A stretch of DNA of 64,000 bases from Saezia sanguinis. GTDB taxonomy: Bacteria; Pseudomonadota; Gammaproteobacteria; Burkholderiales; Burkholderiaceae_C. Of this stretch, positions 24,993 to 34,430 are shown in pieces. The DNA lies in assembly GCF_003991585.1 (NCBI RefSeq), contig NZ_PQSP01000004.1, positions 124,001 to 188,000 on the forward strand, given 5' to 3'. The notes under the pieces are model-generated. The model ran no database searches. It was not told the DNA's origin and worked only from the letters and a program-made list of their open reading frames with translations. The position numbers and the translations under genes were made by a program. How positions within the stretch are numbered: the first letter of the stretch is position 1; each line of letters starts with the position of its first letter.

Positions 24993-27900
24993 ATGCCGGC
25001 AATTCCTTTTTATCAAAGGCAGGTGGTGCCGTCGATGAGCGGCGGGGCCGCGCAGGTCAGCGGCAAGGACCCTGTGGGTGCAGCGGTAGGGCAAATGGGG
25101 CAGGTAGGCGCGCAGGTGGTGGCTGAGATGGAGAAAAAACGCCAGGCGCAACTGGAGTTTGAGGAGCAGATGCGGGCCCAGGGCATGCTGGAAGAAGGCC
25201 AGCGCATGTGGAATGAGCAGATGCAGCAGCGCCAGCAGGAGTGGGATTTTGATACCGACCTGAATCAGGAGCTGGACAAGGGGTTTGATCCCTGGTTTGC
25301 GCAGCGTTTGAATTCGTTCAGAACGGCCGGGGCCAGAGCGCTTTTTGCGACCAAGGCGCAGGAGATGCGGCGGGGGCTCTCAACAAGCAATCAGAATTAT
25401 CAGAGAACGATGCTTGTAGAGCGGGATAAGCTCGGGCTGGCTCAGTTTGTCAGCAACAGTGCTTCTGAGCTGGCGGATGACCCGGCGCTGTTTGATGACC
25501 GGACGTCTTCGCTGGAGCACATGCTGGCATTGAATCAGAACTTAGATCAGGTCAGCAAAGATGCGATTTTTTATAATGCGCGCAGTACCTGGGCCGCTTC
25601 GGCTGTGCAGGCGCAGATCAGGCGTGGCGAGGTGCCTGACGCAGGGTTATCTGCCATGCAGCAGGACCTGGGCATCAGGACGCCCGGTGCTGCAAGTAGC
25701 GGTGGCACAGCAGCTCAGCAAAGCGTGGCGCTGGATGGCAAGGATGTCAGCCAGGTGTCGCAGCAGATGGGGGGTACTTCGGTCAATGTGGCGAATCCGT
25801 CGGCGGTTCCGCAAGAGGTAAAGCGTTCGCTGGAGCAGTTTAAACTGACCGATGAGCAGAATAACAAACTTATAGCTGCAGCGGGTGGGAATACATGGCT
25901 GTATATGGCGCTGCGGACGGCACTGATTGCAGAAAATTTGTCATTTGGCCGGGTCAGGGATGATCGGGAGTCGAATAAGAGAGCGGTTGGGCCATTTCAG
26001 TTTATACCTCCGACAGCCGAATCGTTCACATCCTCTGTAGACGGCAGGCGGTATACGCATGAGGATATGCGTAACTTTGATTACGCGCTGGATGCTGCCA
26101 AGCAGTATTTTGGGGAGTTGTACAAGCGTTTTGATGGCAATATGCTGGCCGCGCTTGCCAACTACAACGGGGGTGAAGCGGCCAGCAGAGCGGTGCTGGC
26201 CGGTCGGGAGCCACCCGCACAGGAGACGCGTAATTACCTGCGGGCTGCGCAGGCGATGGGGGTGTCAGGCGATGGACTGATGGCGGCGGTGCAGCTTGTG
26301 GGGCAGTCTACAGACAATGCACTGCATTCTGCCGAGGCTGCCCCTGACCCTGGCTCTGACGCGGCAACTAAAGTGAAGTCTGACTCTGGTGCAGTGCCTG
26401 AGGCCGAATCCGGAGCGGCTCAGCCTGTGGCCAGTCCGACTGTCGGGTCTGAACAAAGGGAGGCATTGCCGCGCTACTGGCAGTATCTGAACGCAGAGGA
26501 TAAGCACCGTTTTTATACCATGCTGCAAAGCCAGCAACAGGCACAGCGCGCGCAACAGGCCGGTGCTGCCCAAACCGCGTATAACCAGTGTATGGTGCTG
26601 ATGGCGCAGGGGCAGATGCCTTCTGCCGAGCAGCAAGGCCAGGTGACGCTGGAGAGTCTGAGGCAGGTTTATGGCGATGAGGCGCCCCAAAAGTTTGCTG
26701 AATATCAGTTGAAAACAGATTCAATGGCATACAGGCCGGGTGTGATGCAGGCCAGCAACCAAATGCTGCGTTATTACCTGAACGGTGGGAATATTCCCGG
26801 CATGTCTGACGCAGCCAATCCGGCCGCGATGGCGCTTGCGGCGCAGTCGGAGTTAAAGCTGAGGGAGGCTGACCCGGCATACCATGCTTTTTCCTCTGGC
26901 GGTGAAGAGATGCTGACGCTTAAGAATGGGTTCTCACGTATGCATGCTCAGGCCAAGGCGGAGTATATTGCTGCGATGAACAGAAACGATGTGGCCGCGC
27001 AGCAAAATGCAATGGCACGCATGATGCTGGCACAAAACCAGATCAATGCGCTTTTGTTTCAAACGCAGTACCAGTGGAGTCGGGATGGGCGTGCGGTGCG
27101 GTTTCTGGATAATCAGCAGGTGGCATCGTTGCAGGATTTTCTGATGAATGGTCATCCGGATGCGGTTGCACGTGACATTAAAATCATGTATGACACGTAT
27201 GGTGAAAATTTCAGGCAGGCATTTGGTGAAATTTTTGCAGGAAATAACCGGTTGGCAGATTTGTATATGCCGATATTGTCGGCCAGGGAGAAAGATTTTC
27301 GCAATATTGTATATGCTGCACGCCTGACAGAGGATGGGCGCGAGGCATTGATTGCCGGCAGGCATTTGCGGCCTTACCAGACCGAGAGGCTGGAAAATCT
27401 GGTGAATCAGCAGGTCGCCTTACTGGATAAAACACTGGAGCCTGACAACGAGTTATTTCCGTTTGCAAGCAGTTCGCGCAGGGAAATGATTCTGCGGCTG
27501 GCGTATATGAACCTGCAGCAATCCAACGGTAACCTGGATATTGGCGAGGCCGTTAAGTTGGCAGGTGAATCGGTTGTGAGCAGGTATGTGCTGCATGATG
27601 GATTGTTACTGCCACGGAAGTCTGTCGAAGCCGCAGAAGCATTGGGTATCATGGGAGGGAAGACTCGTTTAGCAACGTTAGCAGATTCAAACGCTAGAAA
27701 CTGGATTACAGATCATGCGCCTGATATTCATGCGCGGGGGCTGGCGAATTCGCTGGACCCCTATGGCCGGGTGGCTGATATTTCCAGGTTCAATGGCAGC
27801 ATCAAATTGTATACAGAGCATGATGGTTCTGGTATGGCATTGTTTTTCGTGGATAAAAAAACCGATGAGCAATACCGTGCATATACCAATGATGGTAAGC

Positions 27901-28040
27901 CAGTGGTTTTACCCTGGAAGATACTGGGTATAACGCCTGAAAAGCTGTATGAGCAAAAGATGCAAGAGGCAGCTATTATGCAACAAGCCAATGAATTAAG
28001 CCTGGTTTACCAGGAGCAGTATTCGGGGATGGCGGACTGA
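24993..28040 (+). CDS. Internal core protein with lytic transglycosylase domain
   Basis: A 1015-residue protein. The N-terminal 250 residues are coiled-coil-like and Gln-rich. A soluble-lytic-transglycosylase-like domain lies near residues 290-420: ALIAENLSFGRV carries the likely catalytic Glu, followed by RAVGPFQFIPPTAESF and LAALANYNGGEAASR. This domain would open the peptidoglycan during DNA ejection, as in T7 gp16. The remaining 600 residues are helical with no recognised domain. It follows its predecessor by one base and is followed by the giant gene after two bases, giving a tight ejection operon. Confidence 0.85.
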   Translation: MPAIPFYQRQVVPSMSGGAAQVSGKDPVGAAVGQMGQVGAQVVAEMEKKRQAQLEFEEQMRAQGMLEEGQRMWNEQMQQRQQEWDFDTDLNQELDKGFDPWFAQRLNSFRTAGARALFATKAQEMRRGLSTSNQNYQRTMLVERDKLGLAQFVSNSASELADDPALFDDRTSSLEHMLALNQNLDQVSKDAIFYNARSTWAASAVQAQIRRGEVPDAGLSAMQQDLGIRTPGAASSGGTAAQQSVALDGKDVSQVSQQMGGTSVNVANPSAVPQEVKRSLEQFKLTDEQNNKLIAAAGGNTWLYMALRTALIAENLSFGRVRDDRESNKRAVGPFQFIPPTAESFTSSVDGRRYTHEDMRNFDYALDAAKQYFGELYKRFDGNMLAALANYNGGEAASRAVLAGREPPAQETRNYLRAAQAMGVSGDGLMAAVQLVGQSTDNALHSAEAAPDPGSDAATKVKSDSGAVPEAESGAAQPVASPTVGSEQREALPRYWQYLNAEDKHRFYTMLQSQQQAQRAQQAGAAQTAYNQCMVLMAQGQMPSAEQQGQVTLESLRQVYGDEAPQKFAEYQLKTDSMAYRPGVMQASNQMLRYYLNGGNIPGMSDAANPAAMALAAQSELKLREADPAYHAFSSGGEEMLTLKNGFSRMHAQAKAEYIAAMNRNDVAAQQNAMARMMLAQNQINALLFQTQYQWSRDGRAVRFLDNQQVASLQDFLMNGHPDAVARDIKIMYDTYGENFRQAFGEIFAGNNRLADLYMPILSAREKDFRNIVYAARLTEDGREALIAGRHLRPYQTERLENLVNQQVALLDKTLEPDNELFPFASSSRREMILRLAYMNLQQSNGNLDIGEAVKLAGESVVSRYVLHDGLLLPRKSVEAAEALGIMGGKTRLATLADSNARNWITDHAPDIHARGLANSLDPYGRVADISRFNGSIKLYTEHDGSGMALFFVDKKTDEQYRAYTNDGKPVVLPWKILGITPEKLYEQKMQEAAIMQQANELSLVYQEQYSGMAD

Positions 28041-28042
28041 TC

Positions 28043-31000
28043 ATGATTCCATTTAGAAATTACCGCACTGCGGCAGATGAATTTTCGATCACGGATTTAC
28101 GTGCGTCATTTTCCGATCAGATGAATGCGCAGGTGCAACTGTCCCATCATGATGCAATCGGTGTTTCGGCGCTGCGCAATTACAGTATTCAGCAGTTGAA
28201 TGAGGACAGCTCGTTGCCTCGGTTATCAGCTGATGAGGCGCTGCGCATGGCAGAGGAACGCCTGGGACCTTTGAGCGAGCAGGGGCGGGCTGAGCTCAGG
28301 GGTGGCCAGTATACCGAACCGGGGTTAATGAAATGGATTGAAAGTATTCAAATTCAGCATGCACAGCAGGCCATCATTGGTGATAACAATGGGTTTTTTC
28401 GGGGTGGTGCGCTGATGGCGGTTGGGTTTGTTGTTCCGATGGTGAGTGATCCGGTTGAGGCGGGCATTGCGCTGATTCCCGGAGGCAGGTTTGTGCGGAT
28501 AGGCGCTGCCAGGCTGGGTATCGGTCGGGTGCTGAGCGGCAGCGCGGCACAACTGGAGCGCGAGGTGATGCAGCAGTCAACGATCGGGCGCATAGCGCAT
28601 GTGGGACGCGGTGTTGCCACAGACCTGGTCGATAATGTGATCATGAATACGGCACGGGAAGTTCCTTATTACCATATTCGGCAGATGAACCCGCTGGATA
28701 ATTATAGTTTGCAGGATTCTTTTAAAAATGTGGCGGTGGGTTCTGTGGCCGGGGTGGGTATTAACCGCATGGCGAGCGGTGCGTATCAGGGCGTACGGCG
28801 CCTGGCGGGAGTCAAACCGCAGAGTCCGATGCATCCGGGGCTGGTGCGGTTGCTGCATGAAGAGCGCCAGAAAGGCGGGGATTTGCTGGATGAGGTGCTG
28901 GGCGTTGTTCGGGGCGTGGACAGGTTGCCCACGGCAGAACGTGCTGCTGTGCTCAATGACATTGGCGATACGCTGGTCATGGCGCACCAGTTGCGCCAGC
29001 CAGAAGGCGCAGCCGGTACGGCTGGGGCTGTTACACGGGATATGCCTGCTGTTGCAGAGCATGTGGCGGCGCCTACGACGCATGGTACGGATATGGTCAC
29101 GCCGGCAGATGCTCAGCCAGTTACCGCTCAAGATGGAGCGCAGGTGTTGTCACCCCAGGTGCAGCGCACGGCAGAGTTTTTGGCGCAGCAAGTTAATGCG
29201 CCAGCGAAGGTGGGGCAGTGGATTGAACACTATACGCGTGCCTGGCAGGATGATTTGAAAACGCACGGCCCTGCAAGCAGGGATGCGGACGGGGGGCAGG
29301 TGCAGGCACGGCGTGAGCGTGTGATGCAGCAGGCGCTGGAGTGGACTCAGATTGCGCCTGAGCGGGGCGTAGACCAGTTGCGCAGTGCTGCGCCTGAGAC
29401 CCGCAGGAGTGTTGCGCAGGCGGCTGTGGTTCAGATGGTGCAGGGGCAGCAGCTGGATGTCAGGCCGGTGCTGGATGCCGATGCCGGCAAACTCAACAGC
29501 GCCGATATGGTGGGCGTGGCCCAGCGCAGCCATCAGCCGCAAAACCAGATAGGTTATGACGCCCAGGCGGCGTTGCAGGCCCGGCAACTGCGTGCAGAGG
29601 CGGCCCAAAGGCAGCCGGTTGATAACCAGCCGCCAGGCCGCAAAACGGTGCTGGCGCGCAGTGTGCAGGAACTGGAGCAGGCGATACAGGCCCATGCGCA
29701 GCAACAGCAAAGGCGGCAGGCGTTTTTGGCACCGGTCACAGAAAAACCGGCAGTGACAGAGCGTGCAGGGGCAATGGGTACACAGCAGGCCGCAGACCGG
29801 ATGCCGGCGGCTCAGTCAGTTCAATCAGTTCAGTCGGTAGAGTTGGTACAGGGGGCGGTGCGCGATGCGTTCGGGCGCAGTTCGCGTAGGTTGCTGGAGG
29901 CCGGGCGGGTTAAGGTGGTGGCGTCTGTGGCCGATGTGCCGGGCGGCCCGTATGCCGCCGGTGTGAAGACGGTGTTGCGCCCCGATGGCGATGTGTACAT
30001 GGTGGCTGATAATGTTTCGGGGCCAGAGGTGAAGGGTATTTTGCTGCACCAGTTAGGGGTGCGGACCGGTTTTGAACGCATGGTGGGGCCACAGGTGCTG
30101 GCAGATATCAGGCAGCAGCTTGACGATGCATTGTTGCGCTCTGAACCATGGGCGCAGCGCGCGCGTGCCCAGGTGCCGCGTTATACGCCTGAGGGAGCGG
30201 TGCATCTGGAAATGCTGGCCAATGTGGTGCAGCATTATCCTGATCTGTCTTTGGTGCAGCAGGTGAAAGCGACAGTGCGAAGCTGGGTTTACCGCCATTT
30301 TGGTACGGCACGGCAGATGATGGCTTTGACCGATGCGGACCTGAGCGCGATGGCGCTGGCAGCTTTGCGTAACGAGGCCAGGCACAGCCGTTCCCAGGCA
30401 GGCCCGGTACCGGGGCAGGGAGATGTGTCTGGCGGGCAGGGCGGAAAGCCTGTTTTTGCTGAACAGATTGCCGCTGGTGAGCATGAAATAGCGACGGCGC
30501 AACGCACGGGTGCTGTGCTGGTGGAGGCTGCGCACCAGGCGGCGGATATGCCGCATCTGGCGCAGGTGCTGGAGCAGCGTTTGACTGGTGTACCGCCGCA
30601 GCAGGTGCGTGCGGTACTGCATGCGATGCAGGAGCGTATGGCTGCGGTGCAACGGCAGAGGTTTGACGGCTTGCCCGATGTTCAGGATCTGGATGCTCGC
30701 CCGCTGATGCAGGAGATGGCTACAGGGGTGGCGCTGGACCTGGAGCAGCGGGCCATGCAGCAGCAGCGGGTTCGTTTGCTGGATGAAAGCAAATTTACAG
30801 CCCGGCTGACAGATGTTGAATCGGTGCTGACCCCAGCGCAGGAGCAGGTACAGACACAGACGCGAACGCAAACCCAAATGCAGACGCAGATGGCTGCCGG
30901 CAAGGATGGTGCAGGGGCGGCCGGTTTGGTTGCGGGTGAAAAAGCGGCAATGCCTGGCAGCCGCAACCAGCCGGTTTCGGATACCCGGGCTTTTGTGTCT

Positions 31001-33382
31001 ATGCTGCTGGGAGACTCCCATGCGGCTGAAAACAAGGTGCCTTCTGTGCGGCAACTGGGGCGGGAATACAGCCTGCAGTGGGAGGCTTTTTTGCGCAGCG
31101 ATGCACTGGAAGGCGGAAGCTGGCGCATTCTGGCGGACAGGCAGCACGCGCGTGATGTTTACCGGGTGCTGGCCGACAAGGCCGCAGAGCGTGACCTGAG
31201 CGGCTACAGTCCGCAGGTGCGGGATGCCGCAGATTCTGTGATGCTGCTCAACCAGCATATCCGTGAGCAGTTGCGGGCCGAGGGTGTTTATCTGAACGCG
31301 GCTGACGATGCCTTGATGCCGCAGGTGCATGACAGTGCCAGGCTTTCGTATGCCGGGTATGCGCAGTGGTGTGATTTTGTGATACCGCGGCTGGACATGG
31401 AGCGGACTTTTTTGCAGCGCGGTGTCCGGCCAGAGAATGGTGTGTTGAAGGCTGTGTTTGATGCCTTGCAGGAGGGCGCGCACGAGCGGGTTGATGCGCT
31501 GCGTGTGTTGGATGGTATTTTGCATGACCATGGCTGGCAGCAACGTGGCGGGGCGCAGGCGCCTGCGTCTGATGCATCCGGACACTGGCTGTATTTTAAG
31601 AATGCAGATGCACAGTTTGAATACCAGCGTGCGTTTGGCACAAGTGATGTGCTGGGGACACTGGCGCACCATATCAAACACCAGGCACAGCGGCTGGCAC
31701 TGGTCAAACGGTTTGGAACGCAACCGCAGGCCATGCTGGAGCGGCTGGTGGACGGGCATTATGAATCACTGGCGGCAGACCCGGTACGCGCTGCCTTGTT
31801 CAGCGCCGGTGGGCGGGAGATTGATGATGCCATGCGGCTGCTGGATGGCTCTGCTACACAGCCTGGGCATGAGTTGGCGCTGCAATGGCAGGACGGTGTG
31901 CAAAACTATCATGCTGTGCAGCAACTGGGGCAGGCGAGCAGCAGTTTGCTGCAGGATTTGCCGCAGGATATGGCCGCGTTGTATGCGCCCGATGGTGATG
32001 GCCTGCTGACACATGCATGGCGCACGATTGCACAGCCGCTGACAGCATTGAATGCGGCCGAGCAGAAACGGGCTTTGCAAAGCATGCAGTTTTTGGGGCA
32101 GTCGATCATGGGGCAACTGGCCTCGCAGGTGGATGCGCCGGGGCTGATGGCCGGGAAGTTGTTTCAGGGGCTGCATAACCTGTTTGGCTGGGATGCACAG
32201 ACCCAGTGGCAAAACGTGATGCGCCGGGCGTTTACGGTGGAATACGCGGCTTTGCTGGCAGGCCGCAGCGACAGGCGTTTTGACGTGCTGCCACAACGGA
32301 TACAGAGCCTGCTGACAGCGTATAACGTGGATGCCGGGCGCTGGGACCTGCTGCGGCAGGCGGTATCGTTGGCCAGCGATGGGCGGCGCTTTTTAACGCC
32401 TGAGGCGCTGGCGGCTGTGCCTGATGGTGCATTTGCCAAAGATCTGCTGGCGCGCGGGCAAGAGGCGTCTGCAAAAGCAATTGCAAGTGCCCGGGCGCAG
32501 TTGGCTGACAGCTACCGCGCGCTGCTGCGAGACCAGATGAATGGTGCAGTCGGTGCGCTGGGAAACAAGCGTGTGCCGCGAGCCTCTTTGTACGACGGTA
32601 CGCTTGCAGGCACGGCCGAAGGCGAGCTGGTGCGGGTGATGCAAGAGTTTGATTCGGTGGCCAATGCGATGCTGTATCTGACATGGGGCGATGGCGTTTA
32701 CAGCAAGAATGCACAAGCCATGGCTGAGTTTGTGCACGATGGCGCCAACCCGATGACACAAATTGCCAACAGCATGACGCTTGCAGGCATGCTGCATTAT
32801 GTGGGAGATTGTGCGCAGCGTGTGTTGCAGGGTAAAAATCCGCGGCCAGCAGGGGATACCTATGTATGGCAGCAAGCGCTGGAGCAAAGCGGTGCCGCAG
32901 GGTTTTATGCTGATTATCTGTATGCACAGGCGTACAGGCAAAGCCAGGCTGGTGGCAGTGCTGAGGGGGATTATGCGGGCGGTTACGGTGCCATGCGCAT
33001 GGACCATTTGCAAACCCTTTATGCCAGCAGCAGGCGTGGTGATGCAGCGGCGGCCTCAGAGCTGGGGGCATTGCTGTATAACACGCCTTCAGTGGATTTG
33101 TTTTACAGCCGCCAGGCACTGGATTATGTGGTGACCAACCGCATACAGGAGGCGCTTAACCCTGGTGAGATGAAAGCGCAATTGATGCGCGAGGTACAGC
33201 ACAGCATGTACATGCGTTACCCCGAGCGGCTCGAGGCTGTGAACGATATGTTTCGCAATACGGGGCCAAACCGTGTGCGTGAACGCTACCGGCGCAAAGG
33301 GCTGATGCCGCGCGGTGAGGATGTGCATAAGCCTTTGGGCAATGGCTGGCAGGCACCTGGTGTGCAACACAGGTCGTTTTAG
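28043..33382 (+). CDS. Giant internal virion protein (1779 residues)
   Basis: A 1779-residue protein, by position the last ejection protein. Hydrophobic segments near residues 112-165 (GGALMAVGFVVPMVSDPVEA and the following stretch) may insert into a membrane. A long Gln/Ala-rich middle follows. Near residues 610-700 lies a block like the zincin-type domains of large polyvalent phage proteins (GDVYMVADNVSGPEVKGILL), but the expected HExxH is HQLGV, so it is probably catalytically dead. The C-terminal 700 residues are helical. T7 gp16-like length and position support a transenvelope channel role; the sequence itself is not clearly gp16. Confidence 0.8.
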   Translation: MIPFRNYRTAADEFSITDLRASFSDQMNAQVQLSHHDAIGVSALRNYSIQQLNEDSSLPRLSADEALRMAEERLGPLSEQGRAELRGGQYTEPGLMKWIESIQIQHAQQAIIGDNNGFFRGGALMAVGFVVPMVSDPVEAGIALIPGGRFVRIGAARLGIGRVLSGSAAQLEREVMQQSTIGRIAHVGRGVATDLVDNVIMNTAREVPYYHIRQMNPLDNYSLQDSFKNVAVGSVAGVGINRMASGAYQGVRRLAGVKPQSPMHPGLVRLLHEERQKGGDLLDEVLGVVRGVDRLPTAERAAVLNDIGDTLVMAHQLRQPEGAAGTAGAVTRDMPAVAEHVAAPTTHGTDMVTPADAQPVTAQDGAQVLSPQVQRTAEFLAQQVNAPAKVGQWIEHYTRAWQDDLKTHGPASRDADGGQVQARRERVMQQALEWTQIAPERGVDQLRSAAPETRRSVAQAAVVQMVQGQQLDVRPVLDADAGKLNSADMVGVAQRSHQPQNQIGYDAQAALQARQLRAEAAQRQPVDNQPPGRKTVLARSVQELEQAIQAHAQQQQRRQAFLAPVTEKPAVTERAGAMGTQQAADRMPAAQSVQSVQSVELVQGAVRDAFGRSSRRLLEAGRVKVVASVADVPGGPYAAGVKTVLRPDGDVYMVADNVSGPEVKGILLHQLGVRTGFERMVGPQVLADIRQQLDDALLRSEPWAQRARAQVPRYTPEGAVHLEMLANVVQHYPDLSLVQQVKATVRSWVYRHFGTARQMMALTDADLSAMALAALRNEARHSRSQAGPVPGQGDVSGGQGGKPVFAEQIAAGEHEIATAQRTGAVLVEAAHQAADMPHLAQVLEQRLTGVPPQQVRAVLHAMQERMAAVQRQRFDGLPDVQDLDARPLMQEMATGVALDLEQRAMQQQRVRLLDESKFTARLTDVESVLTPAQEQVQTQTRTQTQMQTQMAAGKDGAGAAGLVAGEKAAMPGSRNQPVSDTRAFVSMLLGDSHAAENKVPSVRQLGREYSLQWEAFLRSDALEGGSWRILADRQHARDVYRVLADKAAERDLSGYSPQVRDAADSVMLLNQHIREQLRAEGVYLNAADDALMPQVHDSARLSYAGYAQWCDFVIPRLDMERTFLQRGVRPENGVLKAVFDALQEGAHERVDALRVLDGILHDHGWQQRGGAQAPASDASGHWLYFKNADAQFEYQRAFGTSDVLGTLAHHIKHQAQRLALVKRFGTQPQAMLERLVDGHYESLAADPVRAALFSAGGREIDDAMRLLDGSATQPGHELALQWQDGVQNYHAVQQLGQASSSLLQDLPQDMAALYAPDGDGLLTHAWRTIAQPLTALNAAEQKRALQSMQFLGQSIMGQLASQVDAPGLMAGKLFQGLHNLFGWDAQTQWQNVMRRAFTVEYAALLAGRSDRRFDVLPQRIQSLLTAYNVDAGRWDLLRQAVSLASDGRRFLTPEALAAVPDGAFAKDLLARGQEASAKAIASARAQLADSYRALLRDQMNGAVGALGNKRVPRASLYDGTLAGTAEGELVRVMQEFDSVANAMLYLTWGDGVYSKNAQAMAEFVHDGANPMTQIANSMTLAGMLHYVGDCAQRVLQGKNPRPAGDTYVWQQALEQSGAAGFYADYLYAQAYRQSQAGGSAEGDYAGGYGAMRMDHLQTLYASSRRGDAAAASELGALLYNTPSVDLFYSRQALDYVVTNRIQEALNPGEMKAQLMREVQHSMYMRYPERLEAVNDMFRNTGPNRVRERYRRKGLMPRGEDVHKPLGNGWQAPGVQHRSF

Positions 33383-33481
33383 CGCTGTTTTGCAGCGAGT
33401 GCATGGGCATGTACAACTTTGCTGGCAAGCGTACCGGCAAAAGGAGAAGCGTTAGAGGTTGTTCATGACCATGTAAAGGTA

Positions 33482-33512
33482 CTTTCAGGTGGGTATCAGT
33501 AAGACCTGAAAG
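33482..33512. repeat. Inverted repeat at a convergent gene junction
   Basis: CTTTCAGGT at 33482-33490 pairs with ACCTGAAAG at 33504-33512. It straddles the 3' end of the minus-strand gene, about 100 bases after the giant virion gene. No T run on either side, so only a non-classical terminator role is possible. Confidence 0.45.
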
Positions 33513-34182
33513 GTATACCTGTTGGGGCATAGCGGTACGGCGCTGATGCAGGCGGCTGTGCTCTTTGCGGTGGTTTCATGGTTATGTGAATCATGCCGGT
33601 ACGGTTATTGGCAGATTCTCCGGCTTCTCCAGTGAAAGTGATGCTGATGCCACTTCGGTTGAACAGCCATTGGGCTTCTATTGAGCCGGGGGATGCCACC
33701 ATAAGTGGATTATCTGTACCGTCGGTTAAAGATGATGGTGGTCCGAGTTGCATGGTAAGGGCATGTACTACCTCTTCTTGTACAGCAATGCCACGGGTTC
33801 CGGCACCCAGGCCAATGATGGTACCGCTTTGGGGGTCAAGCTCAGCCATGATGAAATTGTAATCTAGCCATGGGAAAGGCCAGTCGGCTGGCAATGCAAT
33901 GACTTTTCGCACAATGACATTGTTATATGCACCTTTTTCTGATGTGCTTAGGTGCTCAATGACACAGGTGGTGCGGATGGTGGGCAATATCTGGAGGGCA
34001 CGTGCATTGGCAAGCCGTGCGGGGAGCTGGCAGTTTGGCAGCGTTAATTTTTCACCTAAGGTCAAGCCGTAGAATGTGACGCGCGGGGTTTGTTGCGCCA
34101 TGGCCGTGGAGCTGCAAAAAAGAATCAGCAGGTAAAGAAATAGGCGTCTGATAGTGGAGCGGGTGCAGGCAGTTTGTTTCAT
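33496..34182 (-). CDS. Secreted protein of the GLTLGEKL family
   Basis: A 228-residue protein. The frame is open from 34266, but the signal peptide (RRLFLYLLILFCSSTAMA) points to a start at 34182. The mature protein begins VTFYGLTLGEKLTLPNC. A shared central block follows (MAELDPQSGTIIGLG, then VVHALTMQLGPPSSL), then a beta-rich end with SIEAQWLFNRSGISITF, matching GAIEAKWELEPGIGVLF of the 55285 protein. Two or more Cys suggest a disulfide. It forms cargo block 3 alone, on the strand opposite to the virion genes. Function unknown; also present outside the phage. Confidence 0.8.
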   Translation of the reverse strand: MKQTACTRSTIRRLFLYLLILFCSSTAMAQQTPRVTFYGLTLGEKLTLPNCQLPARLANARALQILPTIRTTCVIEHLSTSEKGAYNNVIVRKVIALPADWPFPWLDYNFIMAELDPQSGTIIGLGAGTRGIAVQEEVVHALTMQLGPPSSLTDGTDNPLMVASPGSIEAQWLFNRSGISITFTGEAGESANNRTGMIHITMKPPQRAQPPASAPYRYAPTGIPFRSY

Positions 34183-34356
34183 ACAAATCAATAGCCTTGC
34201 ACTGCATACACGTGGTGTATGGCATGCAGGGATTTTGTGAATAAAAGGTAAGAAATATGTTAACACATGAGTTTAGGCTGTACTAAACTGATATGGAAAT
34301 ATTGAGCGAATTGATGTGGCTGGCTGATGTAGCAGGCGCAGGCAATGCAAGAGGCG

Positions 34357-34386
34357 TTCACATTAGCGGCACTAGGTCTCGTAAGC
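34357..34386 (+). promoter_or_regulatory. Putative phage late promoter P4 (TTCACA-N18-GTAAGC)
   Basis: TTCACA at 34357-34362, 18 bases, GTAAGC at 34381-34386, 44 bases before tail fibre 1. The -10-like half is the most divergent of the six copies. Confidence 0.55.
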
Positions 34387-34430
34387 TAACCCCCGTAGCA
34401 CAGAGGAGCGAAGATGAATGAGGATATGCC

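Noticed and set aside
26025..26054. Seventh TTCACAT on the plus strand
   Set aside because: Inside the transglycosylase gene and without the TA box after 18 bases.
30053..31759. Open frame of 568 codons on the minus strand opposite the giant virion gene
   Set aside because: Composition is His/Arg/Leu-rich without a recognisable pattern; it is a shadow of the plus-strand gene.
33560..33590. TTCACAT on the minus strand
   Set aside because: Inside a cargo gene; the base pattern 18 bases on does not fit.
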